A stretch of DNA of 64,000 nt. It comes from Paenibacillus qinlingensis. GTDB lineage: Bacteria > Bacillota > Bacilli > Paenibacillales > NBRC-103111. The stretch is taken from contig NZ_JABMKY010000033.1 in NCBI RefSeq assembly GCF_013204845.1, positions 16,481 through 80,480 on the forward strand, in the 5' to 3' direction. A model generated the notes under the pieces. The model was not told the origin of the DNA. It was given only the letters and a program-made list of their open reading frames with translations, and searched no databases. Numbering within the stretch: position 1 is the stretch's first letter; every line of letters begins with the position of its first letter. The position numbers and the translations under genes are program-made. This document shows positions 25,237-33,547 of the stretch, in pieces.

Positions 25237-25264
25237 CTTATCGGAAAAATGTAAGGAGAATTCA
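25237..25264 (-). promoter_or_regulatory. Possible SigD (flagellar) promoter of the chemoreceptor
   Basis: Minus strand reads TGAA, 16 bp, CCGATAAG, close to the SigD consensus TAAA-N15-GCCGATAT. The rest of the 300-bp gap upstream of the next gene shows only a small hairpin near 25400-25422 (TCTCA ... TGAGA). Confidence 0.4.
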
Positions 25265-25497
25265 ATAGAAACTATTAACTGAGTATGAGTTTAGCTAACA
25301 TTTTCCAATTATTGTAACAAAATAGTCAAAGAACTGGGGGTCACTTCTCCAACCTCCTAGCCATACCACCCCACTGAAACACTCTTTTCCGGTCCCTCTC
25401 AATCTGATCGTGAGAGAAGACAAGATATCTCTTCTTTTTTCCGAAGGTTGTACATAGAAATGGGAAGAGACACCCTCGAAAGGATGTGCGTCCCACT

Positions 25498-26157
25498 ATG
25501 GTGATGCAACACTTGCTACCTAATCAAATGGAGCTCTTCCTGCAATATGGACTAGCTATTTTTTGGACAGTCACCTATATCCTCATTATTATCCAAGGGT
25601 TCAAGGACCGCGCCTGCGGTATGCCACTTCCAGCCATTTGTGCGAATATCACGTGGGAGTTTCTCTTCGCCTTCGTGATGCCTTTCCACCCGCTGCAGAT
25701 GATTGTTTCGCTCGTCTGGCTTCTTCTGGACTGTGTCATCTTGTTCCAAGCTGTCTACTTTGCCAAACCCGAATATCCACCACGTCTGCTCTTGCCTGCC
25801 ATCTTTTCCTTGCTTGTCATCGCCTTGCTGCTCCATGTCGGCATGATCGTTGAATTTCATGATCAAGAGGGAAAATACACAGCCTTTGGCATCAATCTGA
25901 TGATGTCGCTCCTGTTCATCCAGCTGCCTTTTAAACAAGGGCTCAAAGGCCAGACTATCTACATCGCCTATTACAAAATGATTGGCACCCTGTGCGCATC
26001 CGTGCTCTGCTACTCGCTGTATCCGGACTCCATCTTATTATTGCTGCTGTGTGTGCTTACCACCGTAGCGGACATTGTATACATCGTGATGATTCATCGC
26101 GCTTTGCACATGACGAGAGGGTCCAATGTCCAACTGGTACCTACCCTCCGCGCCTAG
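25498..26157 (+). CDS. Putative transmembrane terpene cyclase (Pyr4/AtaC-like)
   Basis: 219 residues, about seven membrane helices. The segment MPLPAICANITWEFLFAFVMP (written in parts: PLPAICAN, NITWEF) carries the N-x-x-W-E signature of integral-membrane terpene cyclases, with Glu54 in the place of the catalytic acid of Pyr4; an Asp near residue 192 in TTVADIVYIVMIHRA matches the second acidic position. Pyr4-type enzymes protonate an epoxide or alkene and cyclise a prenyl chain. No prenyltransferase or other pathway gene is nearby, so substrate is unknown. The start is uncertain: a GTG four codons earlier sits too close to AAAGGA, this ATG about 13 nt away. Single gene between divergent and convergent neighbours. 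Confidence 0.65.
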   Translation: MVMQHLLPNQMELFLQYGLAIFWTVTYILIIIQGFKDRACGMPLPAICANITWEFLFAFVMPFHPLQMIVSLVWLLLDCVILFQAVYFAKPEYPPRLLLPAIFSLLVIALLLHVGMIVEFHDQEGKYTAFGINLMMSLLFIQLPFKQGLKGQTIYIAYYKMIGTLCASVLCYSLYPDSILLLLLCVLTTVADIVYIVMIHRALHMTRGSNVQLVPTLRA

Positions 26158-26221
26158 CAAAAAAAGAGGATCCCCAAAGAGGATCCCCCTTCCCCCTTCC
26201 CCCTTATGGCCTCCCTCGAAA

Positions 26222-26398
26222 GGGAACGAGGATGTCCTATTTGCGGATAAATAGGAGAAATCATCATCGAAGGGAACTACAATGCTCTATTTTGCCGAAA
26301 AACTCGATACATACCGAAAATCAGCTGATTAGCGGATCTACGTTCCCCTTGGATTCGATATCGAGCGATTCCCAGCAAAATAAGGCATCTAGGTTCCC
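26222..26398. repeat. Quartet repeat array, family B
   Basis: Four 21-bp directional elements with consensus GGGAAC-x-TAGATGC-x-CTATTT. Two on the plus strand start at 26222 and 26272; two on the minus strand cover 26327-26347 and 26378-26398. Start spacing is 50, 55, 51. It fills the gap between the terpene cyclase and the convergent hydrolase. Confidence 0.75.
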
Positions 26399-26443
26399 TT
26401 GTGCAATTTATTCATGGAGACGGTGGTCATTCTGTACGCTACA

Positions 26444-26504
26444 AAAAAGAGAAAGCTGTCCTATAGTAGAAGAATCTACTTATGGGACAGCCTCTTTTCT
26501 TTTT
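26444..26504 (-). terminator. Intrinsic terminator of the hydrolase operon
   Basis: On the minus strand AAGAGGCTGTCCCATA ... TAT-GGACAGC-TTTCTC: a long stem with few mismatches, loop TTCT, followed by a T-run. Confidence 0.75.
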
Positions 26505-26510
26505 ATCTCG

Positions 26511-28634
26511 CTACGCCAAAATCGGCAGCTTCACATGGCTCGGATATGCCTCCGAGTGGTAAATCTTCTGCGTCACCACAACCGGCTGCGGATCCTCATA
26601 CGGATTCAAGCCGGTGTTCGTGTTCGGGAACGCGATCATCTTACTGGATGAAGTCACCGTAAATCGTAAGCGATGTCCGACCGGGAAGGTGTGTGCGATA
26701 TTTTGCATAAAAATATCGTACTTCTCGACCTGCCCTGGCGTCAGCAGCTCAGGAGCATCCAAGCCGCCACGGTACTTCGCGCGCACGATGTAGTTCGAGA
26801 GCTTGATGGAGTTCCCCTTCGGGTCCACATCGCTTAAGGTCACAACCCAATCCGTGTCCACGCCGCTGCTCGACGCGTACAGCTCACAAGACAGCTCGCC
26901 CGCCACGGTTACGGGCTCAGCCAACACCTCGCTCGTGTACACGAGGATGTCGCTGCGCAGCTCATGCTTGCGCATGTTCTCCGGCTCGCGCTCGCCGCTG
27001 TCGGCCACCGGCTCTTCCGGGTTGTACACGTACGCATCCGAATCCGCCTGCTGCGCCTGCGCACCCAGCGTAAGCACGCCATCGCCAAGGCTCGAGTTGG
27101 CTCGTCCGCCGCTGCCCAAGAACCACTTCGTCGCCGTCGTCTCGCTCGGCGTCCAATCATCAGAGGTCCGCCACTCATTCGTGCCGACCACGTAATAGCT
27201 AGCCCGTGGCTCCTTCTCGATGCCATTGGCAATGCCTTTCAAAAACCGATCAAACCAGCGCAGCACATTCACATCGTAGTTATACACCACGGCAGCATTG
27301 CCGAAGCTCGTGTCCAGCAGATCACGGGCACGATTTGGGCCGTGTTCCCAGGGTCCGAGCCAAATTTTGCGGTTAGGTACATCGTGCTTAGTGAGCATTC
27401 GCCATGTCTCCGATACGCCCGCACTGTCACCATCATACCAGCCAGAAATCACGAACATCGGCGCTTTCACATGCTCTCCGCGCTCGCTATATGTGCAATT
27501 CCGCCAGAAATCATCATAGTCGGGATGCTCGCTCCAAATATCCCACGGACCCGATGCTTTGCCGATCATCTGCTGTGGAATCTCGCGAATCGGCCGCGCA
27601 TCGACAGCCTTCTCAGGGCTGACTGTCCGCCCCCCAAAGATGTCAAAATCCGTCCGCGTCCCCACCGACTGCGCCAACGTCCAGCACAACAAAGGCCACG
27701 AACACACGGTGCCGCCCTTGCGCACCGTATCAACAAACGGCGAACCGACGTTCACTTCGTTCACGACGGCCTTCAAGTTCGGGTGTCCGCTAGTCGCTGC
27801 GGCTGTGACTACATAGCCAAGGTACGAAGCGCCCCACATGCCAACATTGCCGTCGGACCAGTTCTGCGCCACGATCCAATCGATCGTATCCGCGCTATCG
27901 TCGCGCTCATAGAAGAAAGGCACGAGCTCCCCTTCGGAATCGGCGCGCCCACGAACGTCCTGATTCACAACGGCGTAGCCTTTGTTAGCCCATCTTTTAA
28001 AAAATGTCTTCCGCATATTGCGGTCATAACACGTGCGAATTAGAATGGTCGGCAGCTTAGCACCTGGCGCCACCCCCTCCGGCAGATACACATCCGTCGC
28101 CAAACGAACGCCATCACGCATCGGCACCAAGTCCGTTCCGAGATCATTAACCCCATACCGTGCAGCGGACAAAGAAGAGTCTGCATATTCCACAAGCGGT
28201 GTCACAGCCTCATATCCTTCTACAACCAGCACTTCCATGCCATATCGGTTCGGTGCTACGAAAGCCACGATACTTCCATCCACCGTCACGATATCGAGCG
28301 CGGTATCCTTACGCAATGCCCATACTTGCGAAGTCACCTCACTGCCAGCAACTTCCCCTGTGTACTGGATATGCTTCTGATACAGCTCTCCATTCCCCAG
28401 CGTAACGGCATCGCCCTGCCACTCCGCACCCGCATAATGGGACTGATTCACACTAATTTTGTGCAAAGGCAGGATGTAGCCCGCTGTCTCCGACAGCGCA
28501 TTCTCCTGCATCTGTGTCCGCCGACGTGCATCCACTTTGCCATGCATAATGGCACTGTCCGTAAAACGAATCGTCCCCTCATATACGCCAGCCGCATACA
28601 GCTTATAACTGCTCGTCCATCGCTCTCTCGTCAT
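26511..28634 (-). CDS. CocE/NonD-family serine hydrolase (X-Pro dipeptidyl-peptidase type)
   Basis: 707 residues. The alpha/beta-hydrolase part (about 170-480) has the nucleophile in GMWGASYLGY (Ser near 270), DVRGRADSEGE and a C-terminal jelly-roll domain (about 500-700, with FTVTSSSK), the layout of X-Pro dipeptidyl-peptidase S15 and cocaine esterase. About 160 residues at the N-terminus precede the usual start of the family and form a beta-rich region of unknown role. No signal peptide. The ATG used is 9 nt behind AGGAG; another ATG three codons earlier touches it. Last gene of an operon with a dipeptidase and an ornithine-cyclodeaminase-like enzyme, which suggests work on peptide or amide bonds. 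Confidence 0.88.
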   Translation of the reverse strand: MTRERWTSSYKLYAAGVYEGTIRFTDSAIMHGKVDARRRTQMQENALSETAGYILPLHKISVNQSHYAGAEWQGDAVTLGNGELYQKHIQYTGEVAGSEVTSQVWALRKDTALDIVTVDGSIVAFVAPNRYGMEVLVVEGYEAVTPLVEYADSSLSAARYGVNDLGTDLVPMRDGVRLATDVYLPEGVAPGAKLPTILIRTCYDRNMRKTFFKRWANKGYAVVNQDVRGRADSEGELVPFFYERDDSADTIDWIVAQNWSDGNVGMWGASYLGYVVTAAATSGHPNLKAVVNEVNVGSPFVDTVRKGGTVCSWPLLCWTLAQSVGTRTDFDIFGGRTVSPEKAVDARPIREIPQQMIGKASGPWDIWSEHPDYDDFWRNCTYSERGEHVKAPMFVISGWYDGDSAGVSETWRMLTKHDVPNRKIWLGPWEHGPNRARDLLDTSFGNAAVVYNYDVNVLRWFDRFLKGIANGIEKEPRASYYVVGTNEWRTSDDWTPSETTATKWFLGSGGRANSSLGDGVLTLGAQAQQADSDAYVYNPEEPVADSGEREPENMRKHELRSDILVYTSEVLAEPVTVAGELSCELYASSSGVDTDWVVTLSDVDPKGNSIKLSNYIVRAKYRGGLDAPELLTPGQVEKYDIFMQNIAHTFPVGHRLRFTVTSSSKMIAFPNTNTGLNPYEDPQPVVVTQKIYHSEAYPSHVKLPILA

Positions 28635-28646
28635 CTCCGCCATCTC

Positions 28647-29807
28647 CTATCCGCACACCGCTTCAAACACGCGCAGCCAGTTTCCGCCCATCATTTTGCG
28701 AACATCCTCATCGGAATAACCTCTTGCCACCAGACCACGAGTAAAATTAATGAAATAGCTATATTTCTCCAGCCCTTTCACCGTTTCCGTCGAGGGTCCA
28801 TCCCCTTTGGCAAACCCAATGCGAGGCGCAATATGCTCTTTAAAATAAACCAAGGACCACGCCACATCGCTCATCGGCCAGTCCGTCCCGATCCCGACAT
28901 GGTCCACGCCGACCAGTCGGACGAGATAATCCATATGATCGAGAACATGCTCGATCGTCGTATCATTCGGATCGCTGTGGACGAACCACGGCATCGCGAA
29001 CACGCCAATGACGCCACCCGTAGCGGCAATGGCTTGGAATTCTTCATCGCTTTTACAGCGCTTATGATTGTAAATCGCTTCAACACCCGTGTGCGACGCA
29101 ATCACTGGCGCTGTCGAAAGCCGACACGCGTCCAGCGTTGTTTGTTTGCCGCAATGACTCGTATCGACAATGATGCCTAGCTCATTCATTTTGCTAATAA
29201 AACGCGTACCGAACTTGCTCACGCCGCCGTTGGCTTCTTCCATACAGCCGGAAGCAATATAATTCTGATTGTTATAGGTAAGCTGCAGCACTCTCAGCCC
29301 AAAATTGTACATCGCCTCGAGCAGCTCGAGATTTTTGCCGAGACCATCGGTTTCCTGTGCAGTTACGATTCCCGCCTTCAGGCCGCTAGCCTTCGCCTCG
29401 CGAATCTGCTCCGCCGTCACTGCCTTCACGAGCCAGTCGTTCGCATCAAATTGACGCTGGATATCGCCCATGCTGATCAGAATCTTATCCACACTGGAAA
29501 CATCCAACTGACGATTGCCCGCTGTGATACCCGAACGGTACCACTCTTCCTTAAACTCAGAGATCTCACCGCGAGCTGCCATGTCGTGAATGATTTTGCT
29601 CGGCATCGCGCTGTATGTCCATGCATCCTCTTTGAAAGGCTCACACGCCTCCCGGATTCTCTCAGACACTGCCTCTGGAATCGCCTTAGGGGATAGCGGC
29701 CCCTGAAACAAAAGATCGATAATAATCGAGCTCTCATGCAGCTTCCGTGCGCGTTCCTCTTGCTCTGGTGTAAGGTTAAATGGATATAGTCCTTCTATCG
29801 AATTCAT
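28647..29807 (-). CDS. Membrane (renal-type) dipeptidase family M19
   Basis: 386 residues of the M19/renal dipeptidase family, zinc enzymes that cleave dipeptides, D-amino-acid dipeptides and sometimes beta-lactams. Visible metal or substrate residues: QLTYNNQNYIASG, VDTSHCGKQT, VIASHTGVEAI and VGIGTDWP. The first metal motif, normally H-x-D, reads IIIDLLFQG, so the histidine is missing while the aspartate is kept (near residue 31). Some relatives show this change, so activity may be altered rather than lost. No signal peptide. TAGGAG precedes the start by 9 nt; 12 bp after the upstream gene and 3 bp before the hydrolase region, so clearly one operon. Confidence 0.9.
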   Translation of the reverse strand: MNSIEGLYPFNLTPEQEERARKLHESSIIIDLLFQGPLSPKAIPEAVSERIREACEPFKEDAWTYSAMPSKIIHDMAARGEISEFKEEWYRSGITAGNRQLDVSSVDKILISMGDIQRQFDANDWLVKAVTAEQIREAKASGLKAGIVTAQETDGLGKNLELLEAMYNFGLRVLQLTYNNQNYIASGCMEEANGGVSKFGTRFISKMNELGIIVDTSHCGKQTTLDACRLSTAPVIASHTGVEAIYNHKRCKSDEEFQAIAATGGVIGVFAMPWFVHSDPNDTTIEHVLDHMDYLVRLVGVDHVGIGTDWPMSDVAWSLVYFKEHIAPRIGFAKGDGPSTETVKGLEKYSYFINFTRGLVARGYSDEDVRKMMGGNWLRVFEAVCG

Positions 29808-29819
29808 CGATGCTCACTC

Positions 29820-30797
29820 CTAGAAGTCAATGTGGGTTCCTTTGTGCGTACGAATCGCTTCCTTGTAGATGTGGTGCGCTGCTGCGAGATCCTCGCAGGC
29901 GAGTCCTAATGATTTGAACAGGGTGATGGACGCGGCAGAGCGTCTTCCTTCTTTGGCACCCACTAATAGCTCACCAATTTCAGCTAAAATGTGATCTTCA
30001 CTGATGGCTCCCTCCTGCAGAGGAATCAGGTAGTCACCCGCCTCGTTCACAGCGGACTCCGTGCGGTCTACGAACAGCTCAGCCCGGCGCACCAGCTCGG
30101 AATCGAGCTCGCGGTCTTTGGCTCGGCAGGCGCCAACAGCATTCACATGCGCGCCTTCCTTGATCCAGGCACCCTGCACGATCGGCGTCGTCGACGCCGT
30201 CACCGTGCAGATAACATCTGCATCCTTGACTGCCGCCTGAGCGGAGGATGCAGTTTCGATGTGGACGGCCGGGTAGCGGCTTGCCGTCTCGGCTCTTAAT
30301 CGTTCGGCATGGGCCGGGTTCGGCCCCCATACCTGGATCTTCGTGATCGGGCGCACGAACAGCATCGCCTCGATGTGCGTGCGGGCTTGCTCGCCCGTGC
30401 CGATCACAGCAAGGGTCGCGGCCCCGGGCTTCGCCAGCAACTTCGTTGCTGCTGCGCTGACCGCTGCAGTGCGGATGGCGGTGATGCGGGTGCCATCCAC
30501 AATCGCCTCCAATTGACCATTGGTCGAATTGAATAGTGAGACAAAGCCTTGATGCGAAGGGAAGCCTTTTCCGTGATTACCTGGATACACGGTGATCACT
30601 TTGGCGCCAACCTTCTCATCTCTTTTTAAATATGTCGGCATCAGCCCCATCACATTGCCGCCATCCAGCGGAACAACGGAACGTAATGCTTGTACAGCAT
30701 GTCCATTCACCAAATCGGCGAGGACCGCTTCCATGATACCGATGCAAGCTGGCATCGTAAGCAGCTCTTGTACTTCGGTTGACTTGATCACTAGCAT
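29820..30797 (-). CDS. Ornithine cyclodeaminase / alanine dehydrogenase family (mu-crystallin type)
   Basis: 325 residues. NAD(P)-binding Rossmann motif AVIGTGEQARTHIEAML (about 130-146), substrate residues in RTAAVSAAA and DGTRITAIRT, and GACRAKDRELDSELV, all standard for this family. Members reduce imines or convert ornithine to proline, or act as ketimine reductases, alanine dehydrogenases or opine-type enzymes; the exact reaction cannot be read from sequence. First gene of the operon with the dipeptidase and the CocE-type hydrolase. AGGTGA lies 7 nt before the ATG. The GC content rises sharply in the Rossmann part. Confidence 0.9.
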   Translation of the reverse strand: MLVIKSTEVQELLTMPACIGIMEAVLADLVNGHAVQALRSVVPLDGGNVMGLMPTYLKRDEKVGAKVITVYPGNHGKGFPSHQGFVSLFNSTNGQLEAIVDGTRITAIRTAAVSAAATKLLAKPGAATLAVIGTGEQARTHIEAMLFVRPITKIQVWGPNPAHAERLRAETASRYPAVHIETASSAQAAVKDADVICTVTASTTPIVQGAWIKEGAHVNAVGACRAKDRELDSELVRRAELFVDRTESAVNEAGDYLIPLQEGAISEDHILAEIGELLVGAKEGRRSAASITLFKSLGLACEDLAAAHHIYKEAIRTHKGTHIDF

Positions 30798-30965
30798 GGG
30801 ACATCACCTGCTTATATGTAATTCTTTTTATTATAGCAAAGTCCGAGGCCATGGGGGAAACTTGAAGAGCGCGCTGGTGATGGTGCAGATGGCGTTGTTG
30901 GTGCTACAGGTGGTGGCGCCGATGATCGGCTAACGTTGGTGTTGGTTCTCTGGTGGTGCTGCTCT

Positions 30966-31196
30966 GTCTACGCTTACTACTCTTGCTACTCTTACTGCCC
31001 TTACTGCCCTTACTACTCTTACTGCCCTTACTACCCTTACTTACCCTTACTGCCCTTACTACTCCCACTACTCCCACTACTCCCACTACTCCCACTACTC
31101 CCACTACTCCCACTACTCTCACTACCCTTACTACTCTCACTACACTTGCTACCCTCTCTACTCTTACTGCCCTTTTTACCTTGCTACTTTTGCTAC
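30966..31196. repeat. Nearly G-free C/T-rich tract with six 9-bp ACTCCCACT repeats
   Basis: About 230 bp made of CTACTC, CTTACTGCC and ACTCCCACT units on the plus strand; six perfect ACTCCCACT-type units run from about 31057 to 31116. Both strands are open in several frames only because of the composition. The region between it and the gene upstream shows nothing else. Confidence 0.85.
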
Positions 31197-31221
31197 CATC
31201 GCTGTCCCCTGCTCACTATAC

Positions 31222-31406
31222 TAACTGGAAAATATCCATCTATTTACGAAGAATTCCTTCGAAAATTCGATCTAACTGGAAAATATGTAGTTAAAATTAG
31301 CTATTCTTGTTCATTTTGACTATCTGCATAGTATTAACTGTATATTTTCCATCTGTTGTGCATTACAACGAAAAAAACTGAAATATAACTGCATAAAATC
31401 CATTTA
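31222..31406. repeat. Quartet repeat array, family A (copy 3)
   Basis: Elements start at 31222, 31273, 31335 and 31386 (51, 62, 51). All four begin TAACTG; right halves are CCATCTA, GTAGTTA, CCATCTG and CCATTTA. The last base of element three has changed. Confidence 0.85.
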
Positions 31407-31474
31407 TTTGCACCAGATGCAGCATATCCCCTACAGTTACGGCTTTTCCAGACATCAATCCGTTCATCCGACTC

Positions 31475-31570
31475 CGTAGAATAACACGAGGGATTACTCC
31501 CTCAGACTCCCCATCAAACCGTGCATGCGGATTTCCCGCAACGGCCTTTCTTCGTCAGTTCCTCGACTGT
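31475..31570 (-). mobile_element. 3'-terminal fragment of a group II intron (domains V and VI)
   Basis: On the minus strand, the segment covering 31516-31547 folds like domain V: GGCCGT and ACGGTTT pair across a GCGG-GAAA-TCCGC inner stem with a small bulge. It is followed by a domain VI-like hairpin GAGGGA-GTAA-TCCCTC and a pyrimidine-rich end (TTATTCTAC). This arrangement is the standard 3' end of bacterial group II introns. No reverse transcriptase or 5' part is present, so it is a remnant. The exact limits are uncertain. Confidence 0.5.
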
Positions 31571-31581
31571 GAGCCGCACGC

Positions 31582-31608
31582 AAAAAAGCACCCCTAAGGG
31601 TGCTTTTT
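31582..31608 (-). terminator. Intrinsic terminator after ccdC
   Basis: AAAAAAGCACCC, loop CTAA, GGGTGCTTTTT. The same GCACCC/GGGTGC stem is used after several genes in this window. Confidence 0.88.
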
Positions 31609-31624
31609 AATCCTACTATCTGTG

Positions 31625-32116
31625 CTAGCCAGCACTAACCCTCCGGTACTTGAGGAAGCTGCCGATACGCCACACGCAAATGTACAAATACGCCATGACC
31701 ATCGTCAGCACAGCGAATTCCGACGGATCCAAACCTTTGAAATACTGGGATAATATTAATCGGACCGCGATAACAGCAATGATTACATATTTGAAATTAG
31801 GGTTAGGATTTGAGTAGACCAAACCATCCTCCCGCTTCTCATACCTCGTATGGTAGAGCATAATACTGCCTAGCGCCACACCGAGCACGCCTGCGCACAG
31901 CAACTCCCATATAGCTGGTATATGAAAAGGATGATCTGGTATATGTGTCAGCGAGTTGATACTAAGCCCGAACACAATAAGAAGCAGGAACACGGGAATC
32001 AGCATGCCTCTTCCTTTATTCCGAATCGGCTTCGCTTTCCCTCGCGTTCTTAGCCAAATGACCAAAATAATCACGACAGCGCCGATTCCATATCCGATAA
32101 GTGTTTCAGCGTTCAT
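31625..32116 (-). CDS. ccdC: CcdC-like membrane protein (DUF1453)
   Basis: 163 residues with five hydrophobic segments (about 6-22, 38-54, 65-85, 107-123, 136-152), matching the size and layout of CcdC, which lies beside ccdA and the thioredoxin-like genes of cytochrome c maturation in Bacillus but is not essential there. The charged centre HTRYEKREDGLVYSNPNP and the RVGIF-like WRIGSFLKYRR end fit this family. Here it stands alone, without ccdA. AAAGGGG precedes the ATG by 9 nt. Membership is from pattern similarity, so the name is probable rather than certain. Confidence 0.7.
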   Translation of the reverse strand: MNAETLIGYGIGAVVIILVIWLRTRGKAKPIRNKGRGMLIPVFLLLIVFGLSINSLTHIPDHPFHIPAIWELLCAGVLGVALGSIMLYHTRYEKREDGLVYSNPNPNFKYVIIAVIAVRLILSQYFKGLDPSEFAVLTMVMAYLYICVWRIGSFLKYRRVSAG

Positions 32117-32221
32117 TTCGTAGTGCCCCTTTCGACGACAAGTTCTACAAAAATTATACGGTCACTCGTAAGGATTTACCTCCGTCTTGAGACCGAAACA
32201 ACGTAACTGCATGCAAGAATT

Positions 32222-32250
32222 GAAAAAAGCACCCCGCAGGGTGCCTGTTT
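32222..32250 (-). terminator. Intrinsic terminator of the ferredoxin-NADP reductase gene
   Basis: GCACCC, CGCA loop, GGGTGC with a run of six T on the minus strand. Confidence 0.75.
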
Positions 32251-32278
32251 GAATAACTCTATATGTAGCTTATCCCGA

Positions 32279-33337
32279 TTAGGATTGGAACATTTGCTTC
32301 ACTAATTCTTTATTGCGCTTCTTAAAGGCTTGATTATGCGAAGAGACCATCCCGAACTTCTCTGCTGTAGGCTGGATGTATTGTTTCGCTTTATTCACCG
32401 CATTCGCCGCGTCTTGGAAGGCTCCCGCAATCAGATGCACTTTGCCTGGATGATTAAGAATGTCCCCTGCTGCATATAGACCTGGCACAGAGGATTCACT
32501 GTTCGCATTACCCGCGATATAGTAATTCTCCGCTCTTGCGATCTCGATTTCACTGTTCTCTAGCAAGGTCGTGTCACGATCATAGCCATGGTTAATAATC
32601 ACTTCGTCTACCAACACAGATGAAACTTCTTCCGTTTCATGATTCGTCAGTTCAACGCGTTCAATAGATGCGTCCTCGCCAGCAGCAAATAACTTCGTAA
32701 TGGACGTATTTAAGTGGCAGATCACGGAGCTGTTCTGCAACTGCTTCACCTGGGCTTCATGGCCGGTTAGCTGCTCTTTACGATAGCTGAGAATGACCTG
32801 CTTGGCGACAGGCTCCAATTCATTGGCCCAGTCCACAGCCGAGTTGCCGCCACCAGAAATGACGACAGTCTTGTTCTTGAAGCGCTCCAGCGACTTCACC
32901 GTGTAGTTCAAATTCGAAACTTCGTAGCGCTCTGCGCCTTCGATCTCCAGCTTTTTCGGGTTAAGGATACCAGAGCCGACCGCGACGATCACAGTTTTGG
33001 AATAGTGCAACTGACCTGATGTTGTGCGCAGGACGAAGATATCGTCTTCGTTTTTTGCGATAGCTTCGACTTTCTCATTCAACACCACTTCAGGGCTAAA
33101 CGTAAGTCCTTGCTCGACAAGCTGATTGATTAGCTTTGCTCCTGGCGTCGGCGTGACGCCGCCTACGTCCCAGATCATTTTTTCGGGGTATACATGTATT
33201 TTGCCGCCGAGATGCGGTTGAAATTCAATGATTTTGGTCTTCATTTCACGAAGTCCACTATAGAAAGCCGAGTACAGACCCGCTGGTCCCCCGCCAATAA
33301 CCGTTACATCAAACAATTCGTTCTGTTCCATGCTCAT
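32279..33337 (-). CDS. Ferredoxin/flavodoxin-NADP reductase, thioredoxin-reductase type (YcgT/YumC-like)
   Basis: 352 residues. N-terminal FAD motif VIGGGPAGLYSAFY (about 13-26), second dinucleotide motif VVISGGGNSAVDWANEL (about 158-174) and the C-terminal GLYAAGDI with HLIAGAFQDAANA. It lacks the CxxC redox pair of thioredoxin reductase, which marks the bacillar ferredoxin-NADP reductases. It exchanges electrons between NADPH and ferredoxin or flavodoxin; the Bacillus paralogue YcgT belongs to the iron-starvation response. A Fur-like box 28 bp upstream supports that role here. AAGGAG lies 4 nt before the first ATG and 10 nt before the second (residue 3), so the start may be either. Monocistronic. 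Confidence 0.92.
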   Translation of the reverse strand: MSMEQNELFDVTVIGGGPAGLYSAFYSGLREMKTKIIEFQPHLGGKIHVYPEKMIWDVGGVTPTPGAKLINQLVEQGLTFSPEVVLNEKVEAIAKNEDDIFVLRTTSGQLHYSKTVIVAVGSGILNPKKLEIEGAERYEVSNLNYTVKSLERFKNKTVVISGGGNSAVDWANELEPVAKQVILSYRKEQLTGHEAQVKQLQNSSVICHLNTSITKLFAAGEDASIERVELTNHETEEVSSVLVDEVIINHGYDRDTTLLENSEIEIARAENYYIAGNANSESSVPGLYAAGDILNHPGKVHLIAGAFQDAANAVNKAKQYIQPTAEKFGMVSSHNQAFKKRNKELVKQMFQS

Positions 33338-33364
33338 TTCACTCCTTAACTCACCAATTGCGAT

Positions 33365-33379
33365 TGAGAATCATTATTA
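33365..33379 (-). promoter_or_regulatory. Fur-like box before the reductase
   Basis: TGAGAATCATTATTA matches the 7-1-7 Fur core TGATAATNATTATCA at 13 of 15 positions and lies just upstream of the gene. Confidence 0.6.
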
Positions 33380-33547
33380 ATGAATGATACTGCGTTTTGA
33401 TGATTTAATCAACTGAAAAAATGCTGAACGCTGCTGGAACATAGCACTTCTACCTTTCTTTCCTGCTGCCGAGAGCATCAACTTGATCCCGAAGCCGACA
33501 TATCCAATGCGATCGGTCGATCAGCGCACAGGATTTCTGCTAGCTAA

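Noticed and set aside
26158..26200. Rho-independent terminator made from the two GAGGATCCCC copies
   Set aside because: They are direct rather than inverted repeats; only the GGATCC core can pair, which is too weak to call.
26964..28043. 359-residue open frame opposite the CocE-type hydrolase
   Set aside because: Antisense shadow caused by GC-rich codon usage; no ribosome binding site, Arg/His/Pro-rich product without a recognisable domain.
28326..29180. 284-residue open frame opposite the dipeptidase
   Set aside because: Overlaps two well-supported genes on the other strand; His/Arg-rich shadow with no domain.
30936..31319. Leu/Tyr/Pro-rich and Gly/Val/Ser-rich open frames
   Set aside because: They come from the 9-bp and CT-rich repeats; every frame is open because the tract lacks stop codons by composition.
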